From assembly GCF_000316115.1 (NCBI RefSeq), contig NZ_JH993797.1:1536486-1600485 (forward strand): a DNA stretch of 64,000 nt. The letters are read 5' to 3'. Within the stretch, counting starts at the first letter, position 1; every line of letters begins with the position of its first letter. The notes below the pieces were generated by a model. That model was not told the origin of the DNA, did no database searches, and was given only the letters and a program-made list of their open reading frames with translations. The position numbers and the translations under genes were made by a program. The DNA comes from Leptolyngbya sp. PCC 7375. Lineage in GTDB: Bacteria; Cyanobacteriota; Cyanobacteriia; Phormidesmidales; Phormidesmidaceae. Positions 43,362 to 52,405 of this stretch are shown here, one piece after another.

Positions 43362-43931
43362 ATGGGCGAACTTGAACCGGTTTTTCCGCTCAAAGCGGTA
43401 ATGTTCCAGATTGTATTTTTGTTGGTGGCCATTGCCTTAGAAGGAATGGTGCTGCGGCAACAGTTACGGCTTGGTTACAAGCAAAGTATCCGATATGCAG
43501 CGGCGGTTAATTTACTGGCGGTGGTGGTCGGTTGGTTGGCCTTTTTGGCAATCGAGCCGTTGTTTGAACCCAGGCTCCAGGCCCAGGTGATTAGCTATGT
43601 GTTGTTTGACAACTTGATCAACAATACCCTCAAGCCCCAGATGGGATGGATCATTCTGGTGATGGGCCTGGTGGCGTTCTTTATGACGCTAATTCTGAAG
43701 CTCAAAGGACTGGAGCTGATGATGAGAGCTGCCAATGAATGGAACTTACCCTCTAAGCCGAAAAATCTGACCCGTAAAGAACGCTATAGTCGCTCTCGAA
43801 CGGGTACAACCCTATATAAGGAAGCTGCATCTCAATTTGCGATCGCAGTCCTCCAGGCCAATGCCCTGAGTTTTAGTGCCATCCTACTGTTATTGATACT
43901 GCGGTCTTACGTTCTGGGGGGTGTCGCATGA
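43362..43931 (+). CDS. fraC: Filament integrity membrane protein FraC
   Basis: A 189-residue polytopic membrane protein with four to five helices: PLKAVMFQIVFLLVAIALEG, SIRYAAAVNLLAVVVGWLAF, GWIILVMGLVAFFMTLILKL and SFSAILLLLILRSYVLG. Size, sequence pattern and position as first gene of a three-gene set match FraC of Anabaena, which is needed for septal junctions and filament integrity. Its end overlaps fraD by four bases (ATGA), implying translational coupling. Confidence 0.85.
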   Translation: MGELEPVFPLKAVMFQIVFLLVAIALEGMVLRQQLRLGYKQSIRYAAAVNLLAVVVGWLAFLAIEPLFEPRLQAQVISYVLFDNLINNTLKPQMGWIILVMGLVAFFMTLILKLKGLELMMRAANEWNLPSKPKNLTRKERYSRSRTGTTLYKEAASQFAIAVLQANALSFSAILLLLILRSYVLGGVA

Positions 43932-44923
43932 TTGACGTACTCAAGGATGCCATTAATAAAATTCGCGGCCTGATTACCCCGCCTAGCTACCTGTCTTGGC
44001 AAACATTGTTGCTGCTCAGTTTATTTTCTTGGGGCATGGCAACCATTGCTGACAATACTGAGGCCACCCCCTTCACAGTGGCCTTACTGAGTGCCTTTAG
44101 CTGGTTATTTTTAACCGTTGCCATCTGGTGGGGGCTAGCCAAAAATCCGGTGATGCTCGGGGATATTTCCATCAGTCCCTGGATTACATCGGCGGTCCTC
44201 TGTGTCTTTCTGTTCAGGCCCTGGACGACTGAGCGTTTGCAGTTAGCCATTAGCCTATGGCCAGTGATCGCAACGATCCTGGTGGCGATCCCTAAATTTT
44301 CAAACTGGAAACTGGAGTGGAAGCTACCCAAGCCCCCGGTACGTCAGGAGCTGATTGTCCTATTGCTAATCAACCTGTTGTTTAGCAGCTGGATCATGTT
44401 TTACTTTCGCATCCAGCATTGGTTTAACGACTATCCTAGCCTCATTGCCGAAAATTTAGATAACAGCGCCTTTGTCTACCGACTTGGCAGTAATACGGAC
44501 AGCGATTCCCAGGCCAATATCCTGTTAACTAGCGCAGCGGATACCCTAGTTAAAGAGTTAGATAATGCCCCCTGGCCCCGCGTTGAGCGCTGGCTGCTGA
44601 ACTTGGACAACAGTATTAATTCCGTTGCTGAAGGAATTGTCCTCAATGCTATAAATGAAGGCGTCTTTTGGAGCCTGGATGCCCCCCGTCCCAAATCTCT
44701 GTCCAATGGCTATCAGCTACGGTTACGCGCCAACTGGCTAGGACCCACCGCCCAACAAAATGGCTATTACGTTGAAAAAGTGTGCACCATTTTACCCCGC
44801 ACTCTCAAAAAAAATACCAATGACGAATCTCCTCAGAATGCAACCCCCACCGCCCAGGTAACCTGTGCTGATCAGACTACCAAGGTTGAGCGTCAGGGCA
44901 TCCTTGAAGATGCGGCCACCTAG
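43928..44923 (+). CDS. fraD: Filament integrity protein FraD (DUF5357)
   Basis: A 331-residue membrane protein. Five hydrophobic segments lie in the first 180 residues (LLLLSLFSWGMATIAD, LLSAFSWLFLTVAIWW, ITSAVLCVFLFRPW, LWPVIATILVAIP, LIVLLLINLLFSSWIMFYF). A periplasmic domain of about 150 residues follows, with a YPSLIAENL start and a Thr/Asn-rich tail. FraD is a plug/septal component of intercellular junctions in filamentous cyanobacteria. Place and topology match. Confidence 0.85.
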   Translation: MIDVLKDAINKIRGLITPPSYLSWQTLLLLSLFSWGMATIADNTEATPFTVALLSAFSWLFLTVAIWWGLAKNPVMLGDISISPWITSAVLCVFLFRPWTTERLQLAISLWPVIATILVAIPKFSNWKLEWKLPKPPVRQELIVLLLINLLFSSWIMFYFRIQHWFNDYPSLIAENLDNSAFVYRLGSNTDSDSQANILLTSAADTLVKELDNAPWPRVERWLLNLDNSINSVAEGIVLNAINEGVFWSLDAPRPKSLSNGYQLRLRANWLGPTAQQNGYYVEKVCTILPRTLKKNTNDESPQNATPTAQVTCADQTTKVERQGILEDAAT

Positions 44924-44935
44924 GTGCCGATATAT

Positions 44936-44963
44936 GTAGAGACGTTCTATGGAACGTCCCCAC
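44936..44963. repeat. 28-bp palindromic repeat, copy 4
   Basis: GTAGAGACGTTCTATGGAACG followed by TCCCCAC; imperfect, located between fraD and fraE. Confidence 0.75.
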
Positions 44964-44996
44964 GTGACAAAAATTAAATGAGAGATCACTCCGCCT

Positions 44997-45779
44997 ATGC
45001 TAAATCTGCCTCGCATCATCGTAGTTGCGCGTAATGTCTTTTTAGAAGTCATTCGCGATCGCATCCTTTATCTAGCAGGACTATTTGCCGTACTGATGGT
45101 GCTTGCCTCAGTATTGCTCCCCCCCATTGCAGCCGGTACATCGGAAAAGATCTTTCTAGACCTGGGTATGGCAGCCATCAACCTATTTACCCTGGTGGTG
45201 GCGATCTTTGTAGGCACTAGTTTAGTCAACAAAGAAATCGAGAAAAAAACGGTGCTGGTGCTCATTGCCAAACCCGTCAGCCGGTTTGAAATTATTCTGG
45301 GTAAACACCTGGGGCTATCCGCTGTGATCGGGGTGTTAATGCTGGTGCAGACAGGCATTTTTATCGTGCTGCTTACCGTTCAACAAATTGAATTTCCAGC
45401 CGGGAGCATGTTGGTTGCGATCGCCTTCATGTATCTCGAAATGCTGCTCATGATCGCCATCACTATTGTATTTGGCGTCTTCACCAGTTCTCTACTCGCT
45501 ACCTTACTCTCATTTGGCACCTACCTGGTCGGCCACCTCAGCACCGACCTCCTCAAGCTCAGTCAGCTAGCCGAATCCGAGAACTTTCAGAAAGCCATAG
45601 AAGCCATGTATTTGGTCATTCCCGACCTGGAACGCCTCAACCTCAAAAACGAAGCCGTCTATGGTGCCACGCTGCTGCCAGACCCCGGCACCCTAGCCCT
45701 AAACGCGGTCTACGCCTTAATCTATACCGCCCTTTTACTCCTCATTGCCGGTAACATTTTCACCCGCCGACAGTTTTAA
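44997..45779 (+). CDS. fraE: ABC-2 type permease FraE
   Basis: A 260-residue ABC-2-type permease with six helices. It starts NLPRIIVVARNVFLEVIRDR, has the family-typical SLVNKEIEKKTVLVLIAKPV cytoplasmic segment and ends YTALLLLIAGNIFTRRQF. The order fraC-fraD-fraE supports the name. In Anabaena FraE is needed for filament integrity and heterocyst function. The second half, after a HIP1 octamer at 45417, shifts to markedly C-rich codons. Confidence 0.87.
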   Translation: MLNLPRIIVVARNVFLEVIRDRILYLAGLFAVLMVLASVLLPPIAAGTSEKIFLDLGMAAINLFTLVVAIFVGTSLVNKEIEKKTVLVLIAKPVSRFEIILGKHLGLSAVIGVLMLVQTGIFIVLLTVQQIEFPAGSMLVAIAFMYLEMLLMIAITIVFGVFTSSLLATLLSFGTYLVGHLSTDLLKLSQLAESENFQKAIEAMYLVIPDLERLNLKNEAVYGATLLPDPGTLALNAVYALIYTALLLLIAGNIFTRRQF

Positions 45780-45914
45780 GAGCCCAGCGGCCTCATCTAC
45801 CCAAATTCCTTGGGACTGAATAGGTTGCCAAAAATAAAGCCCTAATGATTCTATCCATCCAGGGTCTTATTTCACCCTCTAAAATGGAGGCTAGTTCTGT
45901 AGGCGCATTCCGTT

Positions 45915-46562
45915 ATGGTTAGTGCAGTTCCTTTAGTTAAGCAGCCTGTGCCAAAGCCGGTAGGCGAGCAGCGAGTGGTCTTTAACTCGCTTACCTGGCA
46001 AGGCTTTCTGGCAATGCGGCAGTCGCTGAGTCCAGATCGCAATACGCGGTTGACTTATTTAGAGGGAACGTTAGAAATTACGATGCCGCTTGAGATTCAT
46101 GAGTTTTCGGCCTGGTTAATTGGGCGGTTTATTTACATTTTGGTATCAGAGTTGGGCATGGAGTTGAAGACCATGGGCTCAACCACATTGGATCGACAAG
46201 CGTTAGAGCGCTCTGGTGAACCAGATGCAGCTTATTACATTCAGAATCAGCCATTAGTAGCCGGACGGGATGTGGATCTAGAGAAGGATCCGCCACCGGA
46301 TTTGATTGTGGAAGTGGATATTACCCATACGGATATTGATAAGCTGCAGCTATATGCCGCCATGGGAGTACCGGAATTTTGGCGATATAACGGAGAAGTT
46401 TGGCGCGTTTACCAGCTGCAGGGCTCTGGTTATAACGAAGTGGAACAAAGTCCAACATTTCCCCAGGTGCCAAAGACAAAGCTGTATGAGTTTTTGGCAA
46501 CGGCCAGAGAGAGTGAAATGAGGGCTGACCGCGAATTGCGCGCATGGGTGAGAGCGCTGTAG
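45915..46562 (+). CDS. Uma2 family predicted endonuclease
   Basis: A 215-residue Uma2 protein: LTWQGFLAMRQSLSPDRNTR, LTYLEGTLEITMPLEIHEFS, EPDAAYYIQNQPLV, the metal-site strand PPDLIVEVDITHTDIDKLQL and YAAMGVPEFWRYNGEVWRVY. It ends in the same frame as, and directly before, an NTPase-tail remnant. Confidence 0.87.
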   Translation: MVSAVPLVKQPVPKPVGEQRVVFNSLTWQGFLAMRQSLSPDRNTRLTYLEGTLEITMPLEIHEFSAWLIGRFIYILVSELGMELKTMGSTTLDRQALERSGEPDAAYYIQNQPLVAGRDVDLEKDPPPDLIVEVDITHTDIDKLQLYAAMGVPEFWRYNGEVWRVYQLQGSGYNEVEQSPTFPQVPKTKLYEFLATARESEMRADRELRAWVRAL

Positions 46563-46751
46563 CTTTTCCTCCGCTTCGTCCTCGCCCGCTCCGGCAAAAT
46601 CCCCTACCTCTACGCCAACTTCCTCAACTACTGCACCGAGCGCCTGCTGCTCCAACGCGTTGGCGGTCGCTTTCGTTTTTTACACCGCACCCTCCAAGAA
46701 CAGTTTGCCGCCATGCCGCTGGAAGATTATGGTCGAGGAATGAAATCATAG
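46563..46751 (+). pseudogene. Remnant of the C-terminus of a NACHT/AAA-type NTPase protein
   Basis: In-frame codons following the Uma2 stop read FLRFVLARSGKIPYLYANFL, NYCTERLLLQRVGGRFRFLH and RTLQEQFAAMPLEDYG before a stop. This is the C-terminal pattern of large cyanobacterial NTPase proteins (LLLQRVGGxYRFxHRxLQExFA). No start codon or N-terminal part is present. Codons are strongly C-rich, unlike the Uma2 gene before it. Confidence 0.65.
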
Positions 46752-46788
46752 AACAACAACCATTCCCGTAGGAGCAGGTCTCGTACCT

Positions 46789-46873
46789 GCGGCGGCGTTC
46801 CCTGAGCGGCGGCGTTCCCTGAGCGGCGGCGTTCCCTGAGCGGCGGCGTTCCCTGAGCGGCGGCGTTCCCTGA
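46789..46873. repeat. Five tandem copies of a 17-bp repeat
   Basis: Unit GCGGCGGCGTTCCCTGA starts at 46789, 46806, 46823, 46840 and 46857; all five copies are identical. The array runs into GCGGAGTCGAAGGG, the word also found at 29090. The lack of divergence indicates recent slippage or expansion. Confidence 0.9.
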
Positions 46874-46916
46874 GCGGAGTCGAAGGGAATCGGTTGGATG
46901 GTGGGCCGTGCCCACC

Positions 46917-47492
46917 CTACAGGATATTCTCAACGTTTAACACAAAGCCTGGTAAAACATCTCCGCCATTAATCTGTTGTGGAGCTTGTAATACCTCAAC
47001 AGCCTGCCCTGGAAGATAAATCTCTGTGGTTTTCTCCTGAGGGTTAATCAACCACCCCAACCGCACACCATTTTCCCGATACTCTTCCATTTTCGCCTGC
47101 AGCGTTGCTAATCGATCCGTTGCAGAACGCAGCTCTATGACAAAATCAGGCGCGATGGGGGGAAACTTTTCTCGGTCTGAGAGACTCAGTGCTTCCCAAC
47201 GACTACGCTCAATCCAGGATGCATCTGGAGACCGCTCTGCACCATTAGGTAACTTAAAGCAGGTGGACGAATCAAACGTATAGCCCAGTTTGGTTTGTCG
47301 GTTCCATAGATTCAGATCAGTCGTGATATCAGCATTACGACGACCACTTTCACCACCTGTCGGGGACATAATAATCAACTTTCCCTGGGCAGATCGTTCA
47401 AATTTCACATCTGGGTTGGCTCGACAAAGCTGGTAAAACGCTTCGTCTGTCAGGGTACCAACCGGGTCAAGGGTAATGGTGAAAGCAGTCAT
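46917..47492 (-). CDS. Uma2 family predicted endonuclease
   Basis: A 191-residue protein from the ATG at 47492 (a TTG lies two codons upstream). Motifs: LTDEAFYQLCRANPDVKFER, LIIMSPTGGESGRRNADITT, SPDASWIERSRW, the metal-site strand APDFVIELRSATDRLATLQA and MEEYRENGVRLGWLINPQEK. It is the fourth Uma2 gene in the window and belongs to the most common cyanobacterial subtype. Confidence 0.9.
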   Translation of the reverse strand: MTAFTITLDPVGTLTDEAFYQLCRANPDVKFERSAQGKLIIMSPTGGESGRRNADITTDLNLWNRQTKLGYTFDSSTCFKLPNGAERSPDASWIERSRWEALSLSDREKFPPIAPDFVIELRSATDRLATLQAKMEEYRENGVRLGWLINPQEKTTEIYLPGQAVEVLQAPQQINGGDVLPGFVLNVENIL

Positions 47493-47551
47493 GGGCAAAA
47501 ACGCTAAGATTAGCCATTGCTGATTCAGATTATAGAAGATCGGTTTATTCC

Positions 47552-48949
47552 ATGAAGCATGTCAACCCTTGGGTCACCCTGATCGCTGCCCTCGCTGTTC
47601 TGTTTCCCACCACCTCAGCCAGCGCCTATTGCCGGGCTGACCTTACCCAAGAACTTGATGCCATTGCAGCCCAGCCCACTCTAAAAAAAGCTCGCCTTGG
47701 TGTGCTGATTGAAACCCAGTCTGGTCAGGTAATCTATAACCGCGATGCCGATCGCTACTTCGTGCCAGCCTCTAACGTTAAATTACTAACAACAGCAGCA
47801 GCCCTATCTAGTCTGGGGCCTAACTTCACCATTCGTACCTCAATCTATGGTGAGTCTCAGGCAAATAGCCTGCAAGTGGTGGGCCGAGGTGACCCTACCT
47901 TTAGCGACGAGCAACTCAACAACCTGGCCAGCCAGCTCAAAACCCAGGGCATTAGCAATATCAGTAATCTCCTTGGCAATGACACCTATTTTGCTGGACC
48001 CACTGTTAACCCCAACTGGGAATGGGAAGACGTCCAGGCCGGTTATGGAGCTCCTGCCAATAGCTTAATTATTAATGCCAATGAGCTGGGCCTCACCCTT
48101 TACCCTCAGGCGGTCGGCCAACCTCTACGTGTGGAATGGGACGACCCTGCCCTACAGCGCCAATGGCAGATTGAAAACTTCTCCCGGTCAGTGGCCGCTG
48201 GTCAGCCAGAATATGTTGACATTGGTCGTGATTTAAGTGCCCCTACCCTTCGAGTCTACGGTCAGTTGATTGCCGGAGCCGCTCCAGACACCGCCTCCGT
48301 CGCTGTCCCTAATCCAGCCGACTATTTCATCAACCGCTTTCGGCAAACCCTCAACCTTCAGGGCATTACCGTTAACCAAAGCAGACTCACAACCTCAGCC
48401 CCTAATGGCCCTGAGCTAGCTGCCGTGACCTCACCGCCCCTCGCTCAATGGATCGTGCGCACCAACCGCAACAGTAAGAATATCTATGCCGAGGCCATGC
48501 TGAAATCCCTAGGAGCCAAAAGTGATGAAGATGCCACTGCCGCCGGCATTATGGCCGTAGAAACCATTTTGCAACGGGCCGGTGTCAACCCAGAACTCTA
48601 TGAAATTGTCGATGGCTCTGGTCTATCGCGCCATAACCTGGCCACACCCCAAGCCTTTGTTGACACCCTCCAGGCCATGGCCCAATCCCCCCATGCCACT
48701 ACCTATCGCAATTCCCTAGCTGTAGCAGGCAGCAGTGGCACCCTCCGCAATCGTCTAGGTGGCATTCGCTTTGCCGGTAAGACAGGGGCTGTCAGTCACA
48801 ACGCATCCCTGTCTGGTTACCTAGAACCCGCCAACTATGACCCCTTAGTGCTCAGTATTATCATCAATAACTTGGATCAGCGTGGCAGTGTGCTGCGGCG
48901 ACATATCGACGACATCGTCAAAGTTGCCGCCCAATTGAATGACTGCTAA
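47552..48949 (+). CDS. dacB: D-alanyl-D-alanine carboxypeptidase/endopeptidase (PBP4 type)
   Basis: A 465-residue periplasmic serine enzyme of the S13 family. A signal peptide (VTLIAALAVLFPTTSASAY) is followed by the catalytic SxxK in FVPASNVKLLTTAAALSSLG. The SxN motif is in NSKNIYAEAMLKSLG and the KTG motif in GKTGAVSHNASLSGYL. It cleaves D-Ala from peptidoglycan stem peptides or splits D,D-crosslinks. Third positions are C-rich. Confidence 0.93.
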   Translation: MKHVNPWVTLIAALAVLFPTTSASAYCRADLTQELDAIAAQPTLKKARLGVLIETQSGQVIYNRDADRYFVPASNVKLLTTAAALSSLGPNFTIRTSIYGESQANSLQVVGRGDPTFSDEQLNNLASQLKTQGISNISNLLGNDTYFAGPTVNPNWEWEDVQAGYGAPANSLIINANELGLTLYPQAVGQPLRVEWDDPALQRQWQIENFSRSVAAGQPEYVDIGRDLSAPTLRVYGQLIAGAAPDTASVAVPNPADYFINRFRQTLNLQGITVNQSRLTTSAPNGPELAAVTSPPLAQWIVRTNRNSKNIYAEAMLKSLGAKSDEDATAAGIMAVETILQRAGVNPELYEIVDGSGLSRHNLATPQAFVDTLQAMAQSPHATTYRNSLAVAGSSGTLRNRLGGIRFAGKTGAVSHNASLSGYLEPANYDPLVLSIIINNLDQRGSVLRRHIDDIVKVAAQLNDC

Positions 48950-49151
48950 TCTAGCTAGCCAGAATGTGGAAAATACTGACCCCGTCTAGGAAAATTAGAC
49001 GAGAGTCATCAGCCACCTGGGAATATTGCAGGGGGGTAAGTTAATATATAACCTTACTTAATACTTTTTTTAGGTTCTTATCTCTACAAATATTCCTTAA
49101 CGTTCCCTGCTGATTCGTAGGCAAGGAATTACTGATATTTCCTAGCATCGC

Positions 49152-52100
49152 ATGTCTCGCTTTTCCTCTCGCCAAGAACATCTCGATTATTACTACCAGC
49201 AGATTCAAACGGTTATTTTGTCGCGTCAAAATCCAGTGACAGGTCTGCTGCCTGCGAGTACCGCTGTTAATACCCACGGCGACTACACTGATGCCTGGGT
49301 TCGAGACAATGTTTACAGCATCATGGCGGTGTGGGGACTGGCCCTAGCCTATCGCAAAATTGATGAAAACCTGGGGCGTACCTACGAGCTAGAGCAAAGC
49401 GTTACTAAACTTATGCGCGGTTTGCTGTTTGCCATGATGCAACAAACCGCCAAGGTGGAAACGTTTAAGCGTACACAAGATCCGTTGGATTCCCTCCATG
49501 CCAAGTACGATACCCCCACCGGTAGCACCGTGGTTGGCGATGATGAATGGGGCCACCTACAGTTGGATGCCACCTCGGTTTATCTGTTGATGCTGTCGCA
49601 GATGACCAGTTCGGGACTACAGATGATCTACACCCGTGACGAGGTCGACTTTGTTCAAAATTTGGTTTACTACATCGGTCGTGCCTATCGCACAGCTGAT
49701 TATGGTATTTGGGAACGGGGCAATAAACTCAACCACGGTAAGCCTGAGTTGAACGGTAGTTCAGTCGGTATGGCTAAAGCAGCCCTGGAAGCCATGAATG
49801 GCCTGAACCTGTTTGGTGTGCGTGGCGGCCACGGCTCAGTTGTCCATGTTCTACCTGACGAAATTGCCCGCACTCGAATTACTTTAGAATCTTTGCTGCC
49901 TAGGGAATCGGGTTCTAAAGAAATCGATGCCGCCCTCCTCAGTGTGATTGGCTTTCCTGCCTTTGCCGTTGATAACCCTGAGCTATTGCAAGCGACCCAC
50001 GATGCCATTGTGGAGAAGCTGCAGGGACAATATGGCTGTAAGCGTTTTCTGCGAGATGGGCACCAATCTGTTGTTGAAGATGCTGAGCGCTTACATTATG
50101 AGCCGGGTGAACTCAAGGCCTTTGAGCATATTGAATGTGAGTGGCCCTTATTTTTCTGCTACCTGCTGCTCAATAGTCTCTTCCGTAATCAGGGTGCTCA
50201 GGCGGCTTTCTATCGAGAGCGGCTGGAGGCTTTGGCGCTCAATAAAGATGGCTTAGAACTGTTGCCTGAGCTTTATTATGTGCCCATGGCAGTGATTGAA
50301 GCGGAGCGCGAAAATCCCCACAGCCAAATTCGTGAACCCAATGACAATGTGCCCCTGGTCTGGGCCCAAAGTCTTTATTACATGGGGCAAATGCTCCAGG
50401 ACGGGCTGATTACCTTGGGTGATATTGATCCGTTGGCCCGGCATCTAAAAGTGGGGCAAAATCGTCAGCCCATTGTGCAGGTTTCGCTGCTATCAGAAGA
50501 CAGTGATCTACAGCGAGAGTTAGCCAACTATGGCATTGAGACTCAGGTGTTAGAACAAATCGATCCGGTTCAGGTGCGAACATCGACCGATTTAGCCGAC
50601 CTCTATGCCCAAATTGGCTGTAATGAGAAATTAGCAACAACGGGGCGTCCTGATCGTCGTCTGCGCAGTTTGACCACGTCACGCATCTTTCGCATTCAGC
50701 GAGAGACGGTTGTCTTTGTGCCAGCATTTTTAGACCCCAGTCAGTTCTATATCACCCTCGACTATCAGTTTTTGGTGGCCCAGATTCGGAGCGAACTGGC
50801 CTACATCCATGAACATTGGAACGAGCCAGGCCGCCCGACGGTTACCTTGCTATTGACCCATCGCATGTTTGAGTTGGGGCATAAAGCCATCAATGATTCC
50901 CCGCTGCTACAGCTGATTTTTGAGTTAAAAGATGGTGAGTGTAATGGCGTGCCCATCAAGGTGGGCTCTCTGTTTCAGCTGATGCTAACGGCGGCCACTG
51001 AGCGCATAGAAGATGTGCCTTTGCCGAATTCAGGTGAGACGCTGTCGTCTTACACCATGCCGATTTCAGCCTATCTGCCCCTGTCTGATAGCAATACGAA
51101 ACCCCTCAGTCAGATTCAGGAGCTAGATCTGGAACGAGAAACGGATGGTTGGCGGCTGCTGCAATCGCTTCAAGCGTCTGACAACCTGTATGAGCAAATT
51201 GAACTCCTCAGTAATTTGTGTCGCTTAGAAAATCTGGCCTTTGATACTGGCTGGGGGGCAGAAACGGATGAAACGGTAAACCTGGCCAATTTATTGAATG
51301 AGATTTATATCAAAGCCGGGCGTTTAGAGCTGTGGGGCATTGTGCGCCGGGCAGCGGGTTTGCTCAATAAGATGGCCATTGGTCTGGCGGATGCGGCCAC
51401 TGAACTGCTGGTGCGTCAGAAACAGATTGCTGTGGGTAAGGCCTACAGTGAAGCCTCCCTCATTACTGATCCGCTATCGCCGAAGGAATTACTGACCAAG
51501 ATCAATGAGTTTTGTGGTGAGGATATTCGCGATCGCACCCTCACCCAAGAAATCCTGATTTACCTCAGCGTTCTCATCACCTCAGAACCCGAGCTGTTCG
51601 AAGGCCTACTCACCCTGCGCGTCAGCTATGTAATCTTGTTGATTAACAGTGAGATTTGCCGTGAGCAACACTGCACCCAGGACGAAGCCTACGAAACCCT
51701 CATGGCCATGAGTCCTTTCGAAATCAAGATGCGTCTGCGGCAGGTCTTGGCAGGTTACGAAGGATTAGATAACAATCTGTTTCGCCAGGAATCTATTCAG
51801 TCCCGTAAACCCCAATCCGTCAACTGGGTGGTCCTCCCTCTGGCCGAAGAAACGGACCTCTCCGAAGAAGAAGACTGGTTGCACAAACGTCAGCGAGAAG
51901 GTGGACTGCATCGCGTGCCCGAAGACTTTTATCCACGGGTATGGCGACTGCTGAAACACTGCAAAGGCATCGTCATCGGCGACAAACTAGAGCGTCGTAA
52001 TCGACTCGTCAGCGAGCTTGTTTTGTCCGATACGACCCCTGAAGAAAAAGACTTCGCCCTCCGCATCGAGCACCTGTTCAATAAAATTCAGGCCCCCGAA

Positions 52101-52385
52101 TACCGTCAAGTCAATGTTGAAGCCCTGATGGAACTTTCAGAACTCTTTGACCTCAACCCTGACTGGCAGGTAGACGACTATATCGTTCTCGATGTCCTCG
52201 TCGGTCACGCCGTCCGTCTCGCTTGGATCGATGGCGGCGACCATCGCGCCCATCGTTATCTTCAAGATAAAGCCAAAGCCTGGCGTTCGTTTTACCAAGA
52301 TTCTCCCCACTGTTGCGCCAAATACATTGCTCGATCAATGCAGTTCTTGATTGAGCTAAACGAGGGAGAGGTATTGCCAACGTAG
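49152..52385 (+). CDS. Phosphorylase-kinase-like GH15 protein
   Basis: A 1077-residue protein. The first 450 residues form a GH15/phosphorylase kinase alpha-beta (alpha/alpha)6 domain: PVTGLLPASTAVNTHGDYTD, AWVRDNVYSIMAVWGLALAY, SLHAKYDTPTGSTVVGDDEW and KPELNGSSVGMAKAALEAMN. The rest is the long helical tail seen in PHK alpha/beta and in full-length cyanobacterial homologues, including DLYAQIGCNEKLATTGRPDR and LRIEHLFNKI. A role in glycogen or oligosaccharide metabolism or its regulation is likely; true hydrolase activity is unproven. Codon use shifts to C-rich after about 51530. Confidence 0.88.
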   Translation: MSRFSSRQEHLDYYYQQIQTVILSRQNPVTGLLPASTAVNTHGDYTDAWVRDNVYSIMAVWGLALAYRKIDENLGRTYELEQSVTKLMRGLLFAMMQQTAKVETFKRTQDPLDSLHAKYDTPTGSTVVGDDEWGHLQLDATSVYLLMLSQMTSSGLQMIYTRDEVDFVQNLVYYIGRAYRTADYGIWERGNKLNHGKPELNGSSVGMAKAALEAMNGLNLFGVRGGHGSVVHVLPDEIARTRITLESLLPRESGSKEIDAALLSVIGFPAFAVDNPELLQATHDAIVEKLQGQYGCKRFLRDGHQSVVEDAERLHYEPGELKAFEHIECEWPLFFCYLLLNSLFRNQGAQAAFYRERLEALALNKDGLELLPELYYVPMAVIEAERENPHSQIREPNDNVPLVWAQSLYYMGQMLQDGLITLGDIDPLARHLKVGQNRQPIVQVSLLSEDSDLQRELANYGIETQVLEQIDPVQVRTSTDLADLYAQIGCNEKLATTGRPDRRLRSLTTSRIFRIQRETVVFVPAFLDPSQFYITLDYQFLVAQIRSELAYIHEHWNEPGRPTVTLLLTHRMFELGHKAINDSPLLQLIFELKDGECNGVPIKVGSLFQLMLTAATERIEDVPLPNSGETLSSYTMPISAYLPLSDSNTKPLSQIQELDLERETDGWRLLQSLQASDNLYEQIELLSNLCRLENLAFDTGWGAETDETVNLANLLNEIYIKAGRLELWGIVRRAAGLLNKMAIGLADAATELLVRQKQIAVGKAYSEASLITDPLSPKELLTKINEFCGEDIRDRTLTQEILIYLSVLITSEPELFEGLLTLRVSYVILLINSEICREQHCTQDEAYETLMAMSPFEIKMRLRQVLAGYEGLDNNLFRQESIQSRKPQSVNWVVLPLAEETDLSEEEDWLHKRQREGGLHRVPEDFYPRVWRLLKHCKGIVIGDKLERRNRLVSELVLSDTTPEEKDFALRIEHLFNKIQAPEYRQVNVEALMELSELFDLNPDWQVDDYIVLDVLVGHAVRLAWIDGGDHRAHRYLQDKAKAWRSFYQDSPHCCAKYIARSMQFLIELNEGEVLPT

Positions 52386-52405
52386 TATTTTGCAAAATTG
52401 TTTTT

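Noticed and set aside
46789..46873. CRISPR-like array
   Set aside because: Units are contiguous 17-mers with no spacers; it is a minisatellite. No cas genes are present.
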